DNA from: Ascaris suum | Lineage: Eukaryota; Nematoda; Chromadorea; Rhabditida; Ascarididae | Assembly (NCBI GenBank): GCA_013433145.1 | Contig: CM024169.1 | Coordinates: 13,958,817-14,022,816, forward strand | Direction: 5' to 3' | Length of the DNA: 64,000 nucleotides | Part shown: positions 11,553 to 24,118 of the stretch, one piece after another | How positions within the stretch are numbered: position 1 is the stretch's first letter | Layout: each line of letters begins with the position of its first letter | Position numbers and translations under genes: made by a program | The notes under the pieces: generated by a model | The model's input: the letters and a program-made list of their open reading frames with translations, nothing else | Told to the model about the DNA's origin: nothing | The model's database searches: none

Positions 11553-13291
11553 GTTGGTTCATTTCCACTGCAGTGTAGTTGCTTTTATTGGTTTTTCAAA
11601 ATCGTTTCACTTTTGTTTTTAATGATGAGTGAAACCGTTGTGTGTAGGCGTGGTCGACGATGTTTTCAATCATCGTTTATTTTCCGGAAGATGCTCTAAC
11701 TGCCCGAGCTAACAGGGATGCTTCTACTCTCCATCATTTCTTACACAGTCTCCATCTATTCGACTTCTGCAATGAGCCTGGCTAAAGTTCATGTTATACG
11801 TTGCATCTCATGCGGTTTCCTTGTATAACTGTTCCATCCAATTGTTTGTTTACCGTGACGTTCTAACAGCTAACCATTTGACCGATGAATGCTGAATACA
11901 TCTTCTGGGTACTGTTGAAAGGAGTCGCTTCCGCAGACATTCTTCAAATTCGTTAATTTTTTTGCTAGCTTTATATATTCCGTACCAACTGTAATTGAAC
12001 AACTGCGAAACATTTTAATATTTTTAAATCTTAAATACAAAATCTCGTCAAAACCCCCTATTCTGAAGAAACAACTAAATTCTTCGAGACAAATTCGCTT
12101 TAAAACTGGACTCTTCAAATTCAAACCGATTTCATCCTGGTCTATTTCCGTTCGTGAGTGGGTTATGCTCCATGACGCTCAAAAACTCCACCAACTGATC
12201 ATCGAAAATCCTCCTGTCGAACGAGGTTCTACCGGCTGAATTTACAACAGTCGTCAAAGTTTATGAGGCTTCTTTTCCTTCAATGCAAGGCCGAAAGCTT
12301 CGTCGAATAACAGACTGATACACTCGTTGTGATTCTATATATCAACTCCAGTGCTTTTATTTTTGTTTTATTACGTTTTCTCTTCTTATGTTTGCTGTAT
12401 TTTTTGCGTTGCTTTCTTCTTCCCAGTCCCTAACTCCATTTGTTTTTAGCGAAGCTTATTGTTGCTGGCACTCCGATGCTAACAGTTCGTAACGCCATCC
12501 TGCATAACACTCGTTGGTAACATCGTTCGTTTGCCATATTTTTCGTTGCATCTGTCTTCGTATGTGTTTTTAATATGTCGTTACGCTTTATTAATAACAG
12601 GATCTGCTTTAGCGATCGCTCGACATATTTTAATACCACAACTAGGTTTTACCTCGAATCCGATTCCCAGCACACGTTAAACGGCAGCCGCTGAACGAGG
12701 AAAAAATTTAACCTAAGCGACCATTCACAGGAATCCACATGTCATATTTGTTTCTGCGGCACCGCCTACCGCATTATGTCACCTGAGTGTCCGTAAAATT
12801 ATAACGATCTGATCACGTTTGGCTGCTTACTACTTCCGGGATTGATTAAATTGGAGGATTGCGTAAGATGTCACACACACCAGTCGTTACGAGTTGTCAC
12901 AACTAGATAGGAAGAATAGGTATGCGCCCGTATGACGCTACCATAATGCGCCTTGCAAATTGATATTCATGTGGTTATAACCAATTTGAAGAAGGTGGCG
13001 TTATGCCGGCTTGGCAGTTATATTGCACGATTTGTATGGCGTAAAATCGAGTACGTTTTTGGCTCATTTACAGTATAAAAAGTGCATTTTTGCGTCCGCT
13101 TCATTGTTTCCAGTAATTTGCGCACAATGCAATATCTATCAACGGTTGCAAATGCACATATTGTGCCGCTATTCAGGCGCATTTTCTCACACAAACGTTG
13201 GGCATGGAATTTGCATGTGCAGCTGGTTTCCGACAGCTGCATTCTCACAGAGGGACCATCACTGAAATAACGCTGAACATGAGGCTTGCAG

Positions 13292-13335
13292 GTTCATCGG
13301 CAGCGTTACCTCAACGGCGAAGCATTGAGCACTGA
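13292..13335 (+). CDS. Possible terminal exon of the Ig gene
   Basis: The acceptor GCTTGCAG is in the right phase to follow 11552 (G+GT = Gly). It gives a short tail, SSAALPQRRSIEH, then TGA at 13333-13335. Another frame of the same stretch is also open (to TAA near 13370), so the call rests only on phase and position. Two AATAAA motifs at 14265 and 14277 could serve as poly(A) signals for a 3' UTR of about 0.95 kb. Confidence 0.3.
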
Positions 13336-14264
13336 CTTGGCTATTCGCCGTTCCACGATAACCTTCTACTAATCCAACGATTGTAACAACTTTGGAACCG
13401 TACCAACAATTCGCCCCATTCCATCAGAGGTGTACACTACAATGTCGGCACACACAAGACGACGCAGCAGCAGTCCATTAGTCATATGCTGTCCGTTTGT
13501 GGTCTCCGCTTGGCTAGAATTATAACTCGGGCGCTGCACAACGGCTTGTTTTTTAAACATCCCTTGAACGCAATTGTCCAGGCAGACAACATCTGTTTGC
13601 AGTGATTTATTTATTTTCGACCCGGCCTGCGCTGTATGATGGCAAAAGATCGCATCTGTGGACATGATTTTTTAAGTGACATTGAATTCCCCACCATATC
13701 AAGTTTGGAGAATTATTGCAACCTGGGACTCTTTTTTATTGTCAGTTTCTGTACTGCATTACTGTAGATCAGATGACTTAGTTCTTACAGGGCCCGCTCT
13801 TTTGCCATTAAACGTATGCCAGGTCAACGTGTGAGTCTCGCACCGTTGTTGTTCATGACATAGCATAGCTTTTTTCTCATATGACAGCATCTGTGCTGAT
13901 GACTGGCATTTCTTCTGCCGGGCAGTCAGAAAAACCTTCCAATTCTATAACCATGTGCCTTCAGTTGCGTGACCTTGAAATCTCAGTTTCTTTTCGAGAC
14001 GACAACGATTTGTCTTGTTGAAGTCCTTCGTTTCTGTTCTAGTTTCGTCGTTAATTGTATTGCATATAACTGATTCGCTCATTTGGCATCTCTTCCTCGT
14101 GGAATGTGATGGCCCTCTCCATCCCGAGGAAATGTTCATAGATTTGTTCTTCAGGAATTATCGTTATTGTTGGTGGCCTTTGAAAATCTTTTTTTTTTTT
14201 TTGAATGTTTTCCAATTGTTGTTCGTCTCATGCTGGTTGATTCATAAAATACGCACTGAAAACG

Positions 14265-14282
14265 AATAAACATCGAAATAAA
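14265..14282 (+). terminator. Possible poly(A) signals downstream of the Ig gene
   Basis: AATAAA occurs at 14265-14270 and again at 14277-14282. These two close copies are the first pair on the + strand beyond the last candidate coding exon. The assignment is by position only. Confidence 0.25.
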
Positions 14283-17200
14283 GGCATCTTTCATTTCTCT
14301 TCACTGTCGAAATGCTGCACACACATACGCACGACTGACTTGGATATTTAACCCTTGTGACATTGATAAGATTGTGAATAAAACAACCGGGGAAGCGACA
14401 TTCCCATGCAACAGTATAACGTACTAAAATAGGCGTGTCTTCCACATGTCTCGGGTCAGGCGTTCATTTTGTATCTCATAGAATCCTCTTCTTTAGGTAG
14501 GCTCATTTCAGTTCGATACAACACAACACCTAATCCAATAAATCCCATTTGTAGAAGAGCTGCACCAATTCCATTGCGTGAACTATGAATACACGTAGTA
14601 ATTGAGCACTGTAAGAAGTTAGCAATGCCATGAGCTTCCACTTGCTTACCTGCAGTTGTAATGCATATTTAGGGGACCACTCCCACTTCGGGGTGGTGCG
14701 TCTCTTCCTTTTCTCAATGGAGGAGATAGGCTATTTCTGTAATATTTGTCGGCGTCTCGTCACTGGGACTGTTGAAGTAAGAGAGGCTCACTCCAAAAGT
14801 AGAACTTCGTTTATACCAGCTAACGTGAACGGGAAGTGGACGACTAGATGGTGCAACAAACAGCATCAGGCGACACAAGGAAGCGTAATCAATATTGAGA
14901 CGCAAGCGTGCTCAACTAATTCACATTTTGGTCACGACGAAAACACGAATAGCTCAGTAAAGTACAACAGCGGAACTGGAATGAAAACAGAGATGGGTAG
15001 TAAATATGGAAATGGTAGCTGTTTTACTGGGCAGGCACTTGTATGCATATTAGAGTAGAAGTCCTTTCCACACCTATCGCTGTCCCAGCACCAGACACGT
15101 TCTGTTTCTTATTGCCATAGCGATCTCCTTGCTGCAACATCCTCCTGTCTTTCTCCTTTACCTTTCTTGCTTTGACTTCATGATTCAGTGATGGATAAAT
15201 GACAGAAAGTTGTCTTTAAAAAATATTTCTCCATCTTCAGAAGGAACTGTATAGAGTTTGAAAGGACTCCGTGATTGTTTTAGAAACGAAAAAATGCCCC
15301 GTACATTTCATTGCTACCAGAAGCAAAAGGACGCGCAAAATTCTTCGCACGAAAAGCACACAAAATCAAGGTTTATCACTTCACAGTTGCCACCGATGAA
15401 AGATACGGTGAAGGGAAATAAAAGTAAGCAGAGCATTTCTCCTTTGTCCATCACCGCATGCTCCCAAAAGCAAAGATACTGCCTATCACCTGGCTATGCT
15501 ATTCCTGTTTTCAGCTGCTCACTGGTGCTGGCCACTAAATAATCCAAAAAGTGTCCAAGTAACTCTATCTTTTTGGTGGATTTCGACCAATAGGGAGGGA
15601 CAATTCTCAAAAAATTCTGACGAGATTGACATGTAGGAAAACGCTAACATGTACACATAGGGAAACACATATGCATCGCGATAGTGCGCTTTGCAATTGT
15701 CGTAGAAAGCTGTGGTGTTCGGTCGCAGTGATAGCTGCGCAATAGATAATTCGGTGCAAGGACGAGTCGTATCGAAGACATTCTTTCTAATGTGTTGGTT
15801 TGAAAGCGCGCAATCGAAGACACTAAACGCACAATGTGCTCTTAGTGCAGTTATTGCCTCGCTGTATTTGTGTTGTGCGTGCAAAAAATGATGCAATCTG
15901 ATATGGCAGCATGCGCATAGAACTTCAATGGACATTCTTGGACAATGGACATTGCGCATAGGACAGTCCATTCTCCTAAAGTTTGCATTGTCTAAAAGCG
16001 CCAAATTAGAAAATTTGCAACTTGTCAACATCTCGTAATGTACCAAAGTGGGAAGGTGCCAAGATGTCTGAGGGATTTAGGGCAACAGATTTGAAGTTGG
16101 CGTGCTGCCGAAAAGTGTTCGGTTTCGAAATACTTGAAAGTTTCTATTACGGGGGAGAAGAAATAGTCTACGCTTCTATAGGACTGCAAATGTTATAGTC
16201 GCCGAGTCAATAATTTCTCATTTGTTTCTAAAATGAAATATGAAAATCATATTGAAACTTTCTATAGAGAGAATTTATTTATGATAAAAATTGATGAAAA
16301 TTTTCGGGAGGATTTATTGACCCACATCGCCAATTTTTTTCTGCATGCAATAGGATTTCGATGGAAATTTCCTAATTAGGAGGAAATTGTTATACCGAAA
16401 TTGTGGCTGATAATAAAATCTTTTCCTATATTTGGAAAGGCCACTCGAGTGACTTTTTGATAAATCAATTTCTTTGTGGATTAATGAAAATGACCACTTT
16501 AACTTTATAACGGTTAGGATGTCGATGACTACGCCTTATCAGGAGCTCAATAATGCGCGATTGCTATCTCAGCTCATGATCAGTACTGATTATCGAAAGC
16601 TTTTGTAAGATTATTTGAGAGAAATCGTCACTCACATAACAGCGTCGGGTGTGTTTGCTTTCTTGGAACGGCGTACTTTGATTATAAATGAAAGGAAAGA
16701 ACAGTCGGGTGTACGAATTAGACGAAAATGGGATGAATTATCCTATTAGTCGTATGGATGAACTACTTCAAGATTAAAGCGCAAAAGTCGAGAAAATGTA
16801 CGAATATGTTCGTTGATTTATTTAGCACGCGATATTTTTGAAACAGACAGCGAAATATGTCAATCATTGAAAAAAGTGTGTATACAGCGACGGTATTCAA
16901 ATGAGGATGTTGACTAGTTTGAAAACGGCAAAATGATATCGTTTTTTTTGGGTGGGGGGGGGGGATTTAGATGTGATAAACTGATTTTAGCTACATACTG
17001 TGGTATTTTGGTTTAAGAATTCACTACGTATAGATATTAAAGCAATTATTGTCACTTGTTGAAGAGATGTTATGCAAAAGTTCGCATCAGATCATCCGAT
17101 CTTCCTCTATGAGAAGAGGCTGGAACAGCTGAACGATCCTGTCTGAGATAGTTGAAGAGCAGACTTAAATTTTTTTACTAACAAAGCATTTAGGGATTAC

Positions 17201-19329
17201 CATGCGATCCTCTTATTTGCGAAACGATGAGACCTTTCCTCATAACCTCTCCACGCAAAGGTCAAATCATCGCTTTGAATAAGGTTTATTTATTTATTTC
17301 AACCAACAGCGCGTTGTCTCTTCATATCGCTTCCCCCTGTCCTGACCAAATGTCTCTCTGATCCAGCTGGCTTCTATGGTCTTTAGGTCGGCTTCTGCTT
17401 CCTGCAGTCGGTCGCGCGAAGGTTAGGTTTGAATAAAGTGCATAACATAAATGAGCTGGATGCACGCATTTGACTGGTTAACTGGGATATTTTTTTTGTT
17501 TCTGAAGCTGTCGTTTCTGAACGATGATTTTTATGCATTTGGATTTTTTGCCAGGTCTTAATGAGATTTGAAGTGATGGGTAAAATATTTGCCATCTGTT
17601 ATAATCATTTTATCCTCCCCCTCCCCGCCGGTAAATATGAGTCGAATTAACAAAATCCACAAATATTTCGTTACTGTGGTAGAAAAGCATACAGATAGGA
17701 ATATCTTCCCTAAAATTACGATTAATTGTGCACCTTTACGATGTAACCACGTGAAGTAGAGCATTGTTTCTCCAGATCGATTCAAAATGTTGGTCGCTAT
17801 GAATTTGAGAAGTTGAGCGCTGAGGGGATGTTCCTACATCGAATCCGACGTTACTCATCTAAATTCCTTGTTTACAAGCACGCAGTCATCGTCACTGGCG
17901 TGTTGAATAGGCGAGTTCGTGAAGTTCCTAATCCAGAAAATTTCCTCCAGTCCGGAAGGAGTCCCATCGAGTTTGCATTAGGAAGATTATCACTGCATTA
18001 AGCTTATGTTGAAATCCAACGGTTATGTTTTTAAAAAAAAGTGTGGACAGCATTTCCGAAAATATGTGCAATAAATTTGTGGGAAAAAGCATCGCTTATG
18101 AATTTTGAGCCGTATTCACGCCGTGTTTCTATAGGAAGGTAGAGTTTTTCAATCAACATTCCAAACGGCACCTCCGTATATGGGGAAAACTGCTCGTCAG
18201 TAGTGATTCCCGACTTAACTGCTATGGCAGTATTCTAAATGTTACACAAATAATATCAACATATAAGATCAACGAGTGTTTGTGAGCTTATCAGTATTTT
18301 GAGTCCGCATATTTTCAAACATTTCTTCAAAGTTTTTAGCAAAACCCCCACTCCAATAAAAAGTCATAATATGATTTTATTTTCCAGCTTATGAGATTGT
18401 CTAGAAAAATATAATCCGATACTCACAATGGAAAAGATTTATATTTGCCAGAAGAACATTATCAATTTGCCTTATTTGGACATCGGGCGAACTTCGAAAC
18501 GTTGATAAATAGTCGAGAAAGAATGGCATGATACTGGTAAAAACTTTTTCTTACTAATGAATGGCGCAAAAAAATTTGGATGTTTTGAACAAGTCTCGAA
18601 AATTCTTTACGGGTTTGAAAGCTAGTGGACAATTTCCCGGCGAAGATGACAAAAGATAGCCAAAAATTTTTTGCTAAAAAGGCGAAGCTTCGACAATTTT
18701 TCTGCACGAGTAATGGTAGAGCTTGTGAAACTTTTCAGGGCCGCTCACGCAAAACAAAAACTCTAGGGCGGTTGATGCGGACTCAAAAATTTATTGGGTG
18801 AGTGCAGGCGAGAAAACTTGTAACTAGGTAGAGTAAAGCGAGCTAACAATTTTGCAGTCCTAGCAACCGATGTGAGCTGCTACAATTATGCTGAGGTGAG
18901 TGATATCAATCTTTTATGAGGCGATCAGCAAAGCAATAGACAATCTTCGGGCACAAGTGAGCGAAGAGACACAATTTTCGGGAGTAGCGAGGGAGCGCGA
19001 AAAATTATTGCCCACAGGAGCAGTGTCAGGCGAAAGTGTAGCAGTCAACAGCCATTAATATAAAATAATTATATGGCCCGCTGATGTCACAAGCGAACAC
19101 GGAGTGATCATAACTGTGATGCATTGAATACAGTGCCAGAGAGTGCAATTCACAGCTTTCCAAATCTGAGATGGGGGGGGGTTGGGGGGGGAGGGGGAAT
19201 TGAAATATCGAAGACAGCTTGTGGTCCCATCTGCACATTCTACACCAACTGTCAAGTATGTAATCACTCACTAAACGCATCAATGTCACGTATCCACGTA
19301 TGTAAATCGATCGCAGTATAATGAAGAAG

Positions 19330-20013
19330 GCACCAAATTTTCGGATCATTTGTGAATAGTTTGCACTCGTTGGACAATTTCTCGGAAGATCACTGACTCG
19401 AAATGTGACCATCAAACGTCCGAGAAAGACTCGCTGAAGCACTCCATTCATTGCATTCAAACATTCAGAGAAAAACCTCCCACCTTATTTCTGAATGATG
19501 TCTTGAGAAAAAACGACTTGAACTATTTGAGAAGTGCTCCGGATATACCACAATTGGAGCGTTTATAAAACTTTACATCGAGAGCCATAGCATTATCATC
19601 ATAAACACATCCTTTTGCCTGATGCTGTCTTCTAGTTGTACGCATGCAACTAAATGAGGCACTATCGGCCGTCTTGGTAGGAAACCTTGCTGTGCTGAGT
19701 TTATTAGATTTTCTCGAAGCTTATACTGAGAGGCCCCATGCTGTTTAATTATTCCTATTAATTTGCACAAGGAATCGTCGTTATGAGTTTAAGTATTGGA
19801 CACAACACTAAGCAACATGTTAGCTGCAGCAATAAATTGACCATTCTTTTGTTTCTCGTACTTCAAAGTGGTGAAGGAATTCAGTTCATTTTCAGAGGTG
19901 TTGTGGCCCGTCTGTCTCAGAGATAAGAAATGGAATTCACAAAAGTTACTATTCTTCAAATTTCCGTGGAACGCTTGTCTTATCGGAATTCCCACGACGA
20001 CGCTCCTCTCCAC
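19330..20013 (-). mobile_element. Decayed non-LTR retrotransposon, reverse transcriptase fragment
   Basis: Read on the - strand, 19770-19573 gives INSAQQGFLPRRPIVPHL, matching the QHGF-x-P-R-R-S block of LINE reverse transcriptases. It continues across stops with a YDD-x-A-x-ALD remnant of the xDfxkAFD motif A, then GISGALLK-stop-FKSFF. The frame from 19460 gives NGVLQRVFLGRLMVTF and VSDLP, corresponding to the SGVPQGSxLGPLLF and NDLP blocks. The YADD box is not preserved. The order of blocks is correct, with several stops and frameshifts, so the copy is dead. Upstream (19789-20013, -) is an open frame that may be its 5' continuation. The family is CR1/jockey-like by these blocks; the exact clade is not determined. 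Confidence 0.75.
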
Positions 20014-20077
20014 GTCTCACCCTCTCCCTCTCAAAATCTGTGTGTCGCGCACTTCGGCGTTAATCATACAACTGTGA

Positions 20078-23000
20078 TTATAATCATACTCTCACATATC
20101 CTTTCCGATCATCCCGTTACCTCGGGTATAATTCGATGCGTGCATGAATATCATGTATGAATGCTGAACGATCGATCATCCCCTTGATTCCGATCATTGA
20201 TGTGTGCCTCGTGATTCTGATAAAAATTGCTGTTTAAACTTACTGAACTGTTGAACAGCACTGATAGCCATCACTACTTACAGGGTTTGTTTCTATGCGC
20301 TCCCTGAAGCGTACTCTTCGAGCTGCAAACTGCACGCATTTGAATTTGGCTCCTGCAACGAACGTTTGTCCTATGCACGTCATCATGCAAGGCGGTTTAT
20401 AATTCAGTCAGGTTCGCGGTTTTTCATTGAAATGACTCATAGCTTGCACAAAGGCTGTGCGTGAGGCTTGCAATCATTCGTGTTTCTTTCTTTTCTCTTC
20501 CGTTAAGGGAATCTAGGCGATCGAGTTCCGGATATCTATTCCAGGGTGGCAAAGCCTGGAGACTAGATATCTGCTCGCAAGGTGAGGGAATGTTTCAGTG
20601 TTTCATATTTTGACGAGGGATGGTGTAATTTAATTAGATGTCAACACGTATATATGCGAAATGGCCATGATGTTCAAAGATAGGCATGTGATGCAGCGTC
20701 CTGTTCTTATTGCATGAATCGTCTTCCTGCAAATGTTTTATCACCAGTGCTTTTCCTCCGTATGTGATAACCCTGCAAGTTTAAATTAAACTTCTTTATA
20801 TATATTCAATACTGCCACCATTCAGGCGGAAATAGGAGATCACATTAAAGTGAAACACCGTGCCCAGAGCATTAGTTACATGTCCCGCCCAAGACTAGAG
20901 AAGTTACATGTGCTCGCTAAAGCAACTAATGACCGTTTGAAGTTCATGAATACGACAGCAACCATTGAGTTGTGAACTGTCCAGGGATTTTAGGGATTCA
21001 TCAGCAGAGAGAAAGATAAATTTACGAGAAATGCATTAAATGTTCGTGTGTTGGGAAGAGGGAGGACGTGACTTCTCCAGATCTCTCCCTTACTGCGTCA
21101 ATGAGTACAGCCATGTATGACGCTACATGCGAGCATAAAGGAAGGGATATCGGTGCCCTGTGAAAGGGAAGTTGGCCGAGCAAAGAGAAGAAGGTGACAT
21201 TTTCTGGCTTCAGTAAGATACTGGCACCTAGATCGATAAGATCCCATCTCAGTAACCCGGGGGGAGGATAAACTAGCTTCACCGAAGGTAAAGCGGAGAT
21301 TTCTATTCCCATTAGAATTTGCGGATTTTTTTTTTTTTGCGTGAACTCAGTAGGTGATGAGTCGTTTTGGTGATAGAAGTAGAAAGGTTGATTTGTGAGA
21401 AAAGACGGTTGAAGTGGTATATTCAGTATATTCATCACAACGTAAAGAAGGCATGAGGTACTCACGAAGGTCGTCCTTTTAGAATTTTTAGAGGTCGTTT
21501 TGGTCATTTTCTCTCCACTGAGACCGATTGTTTATGTCAGAGCTCAAAAAGTGCACGATTTGTGCATTCGTTTTTTCTTTTTCTTCAGTCATATGCACGA
21601 ATCCTTAGGCAGTAACTGTGTTGCAGAAGCATCGGCCATTCATACTACTGCTTCGGAATCTGTGAATTCGCAGGTATAACGGATTCTTCCTACCGTTAGA
21701 AAGAGGCGTTAGATTTATAAGTTCTCTATATTTGCCCGCGTATTTATAGGGGAGGGATATCCCGCCTTTCATTGCTCGCTTCTTACAATGACTAAACATG
21801 CATTCGATTTGCGTTTGGCCGGAGAATGTCATTTCTAAAAGCAAAGTTTGATGGAACTAGCTTAGGACATCCGAGGCGCCAAGTCAACTTCCCCACATTT
21901 TGAAACAAGAGAGGCTAGAGACGTTGTGCATCCTGTTGAAAATGAGGGTTCTTTAGGGTGTCTTCTGAAGAGCTCCTTCTCTGAAAAAAGGTCGCGTGCC
22001 TTGGCGCTCTAAAAATCCGGCTCTGACAACAATTAAAAAAGAACTCCTCGCAAACAAATAGCAAGTCGACATTTTTTCGATTGGAATGGGTTTTATGTGC
22101 TTTATGAATTTGCATTTTCCATGCTCGTTATGACAGCTTCATGTTGTGCTTATCTGTGTATGTGTCAGCGTACGCTTGTTCGCCTATTCACCAGTTTCAA
22201 CACGAGAGCCACTGGAGGTAGAACTATGAAATTCTCGCAGTGTGTTATACACTGTTAGTTAATTTTGCTACGCTTTGCTTCATTTTCGTGGATTGGCTTA
22301 AACACGAAGCCAAAAAGTTGCACTTGCTTTGCACTCACAAGGTTTTCGTTTTCGACGAATTGAATCATTAAAGATGAACCTTTTGCCGGAAATTTCTTCG
22401 AATAATCGGATGAATTAAAATTATCTAAACAGTGGAGTTTAAAGAGTAAAAATTGATTTAAAAGATTGGAAAAGATTTGTTCGTCACCAGCCAAAAAATA
22501 CGAACAACGTCACCAAAAAACTTGAAAACACACAAAGATGAAGAATGATAACTCATTGGGTCGAAATGATAACTCAATGGGTCGATAGCGTTTACTAAGA
22601 ACTCGCGATTTGCAACTGCTGTTGAGGGTTTCTTACAATTCTTCAAGGTATCTGATTACTGTGTTTGAAAAGAAGTGTATGTGGGTAGCACATCTGAAGC
22701 CTTATGTCCTTGATCAGTGCGGTCGTAGATAAACTTGCTGACGATTAATGATTTCACTTGTTCTATTATTTGTAGGTGAGTTACGAAACTGTTCAATTAA
22801 GCGGGTGGAAGGCAAAACCGATATTATTCGGCACCATTTTACGCTTGTTTAGTTGAGCATTTATGTAACATATGTGCTTCGTAAGGGAAATACATTATTG
22901 TGCTTTTTGCCGCCCGTTTTTTAATGTTTGTGGGCAGCCTGTTGGTGCATCGAGCTGATATGTGTTAGCATATACCATCGCAACCCGTTTAGCGTGCTTT

Positions 23001-23558
23001 CCGAACTGTTCTTTTGCACATTCGCCTATCGTGTTTTTTTTTTTTTTTTTTTTTTTTTACATAACGTTCACTCCAGATCGTTTGAATTTAGTCGGATCAA
23101 AGTTCAAGGAAAGTGCTGCAGTTCGAGGGATCCTATATCGAAAAAATGACACGGAAAGGGAACGCATAGAATAGCAGCAATACGCGGTTCACGTATCGTG
23201 GAACTGAATTACTTTCCAAGTTGCATTGATATTGCTGCAGTTTTAAGAATAAGGATGTTTTTGAAGTCAAAGGAGAATAGTGCGGCCGCTGGCAGTCATG
23301 CTGTGGCTGAGAGGATCGACATTCATCCTTTGCTCGGCTTAGCAAGTCTTTTATCGTTTCAGATATGCGGCGCAGTAGCCTGCAGGAATGCTCACCAGTC
23401 ATTTTATCATAGTAAATCAACACAGTCATACGTGCTGTTGCTGCCATTACTGTTTTACCTCGACACACCAACATGAATACTCAAAAAACGGATTCTCATC
23501 AGAGCTAATATGGGGGTTGTAATGGCATGTTATTGGGTTAATAATCGCCAGTAACGAA
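20078..23558. other. Intergenic region upstream of GID8
   Basis: No gene is recognised. It contains a 161-codon open frame on the - strand (21022-21507), exon-like stretches at about 20283-20580, a perfect 21-bp tandem duplication apart from one mismatch (22544-22585), and a long T run near 23032-23059. Confidence 0.5.
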
Positions 23559-23818
23559 TATCTGCCTGACGCTGGACTGATCGTCGATATCCATCTGGTA
23601 CGGGACCGATCATGGGTATCTGTTTTATGTTGGGCTGATCGTCGACATCGATCTGATACTGAAGTGGTCATGTGTTTCTGTCTGATGCTCAGCTGGTCAT
23701 GAATATCCATCGAGTGCCGGGCTGATCACGGCCATCCGTATGATGTGCACTAGTCCTGAATGTCTTTCTGATGCTTGAATGTTCTTCGTTATCTATCTTA
23801 TGATAGGCTGATTATCGG
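23559..23818. repeat. 29-bp minisatellite, nine diverged units
   Basis: Nine units stand head to tail, each 29 bp except the seventh (28 bp). Starts are at 23559, 23588, 23617, 23646, 23675, 23704, 23733, 23761 and 23790. Units share a TATC-x-ATCTGATGC-like left half and a GGCTGATCATG-like right half and differ at many sites, so the array is old. It ends about 130 bp before the GID8 start codon. There are no spacers, so this is not a CRISPR array. Confidence 0.85.
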
Positions 23819-23951
23819 TGTGTGTCTAGTGTGGGCGTTTTGGTGACGATGTTTCCGTGAATGCTAATTGCACGTACAGCATTGAATTCGTCCGCGTTGT
23901 TTCTTGTTGCAAATGCTTAATTCCCCGTTTACCGTTTGGATTGTAGAAAAG

Positions 23952-24118
23952 ATGTCGGGAGATAGCGATATGATGGGAGCATCGGTGTCAGGTCTATGCG
24001 ATTTCCTTTCTTCTGACTCGTCAACGCCATCACTTCCCAATCGTTCTGTTGATCTGTCTGAAGATGTTGGCACAGGATGGTTTCAACGCTACCAAAATCT
24101 TTCTGCCGACCAAATACC
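23952..24118 (+). CDS. gid8: GID8 exon 1
   Basis: The first ATG sits at AAAAG-ATG right after the acceptor TTGTAG (23941-23946). It codes for MSGDSDMM, a Ser-rich stretch and GWFQRYQNLSADQI. The donor CC|GTAAGG leaves phase 2. Intron 1 (484 bp) carries a 21-bp tandem duplication at 24176-24217. Confidence 0.88.

Larger units (their letters stand above)
11579..19329. other. Intergenic region, mostly unassigned
   Basis: Apart from the possible terminal exon at 13292, I see no recognisable gene. It contains several open frames of unknown status: 14630-15058 (+), 15258-15542 (+) and 15519-16046 (-, 175 codons). It also has an 11-base G run at 16954-16964. The stretch 18400-19020 is AT-rich and contains nothing I can name. 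Confidence 0.5.

Noticed and set aside
23559..23818. Repeats of 29 bp resembling CRISPR repeat length
   Set aside because: The units are directly adjacent with no spacers, are strongly diverged, and lie in a nematode genome. This is a minisatellite.
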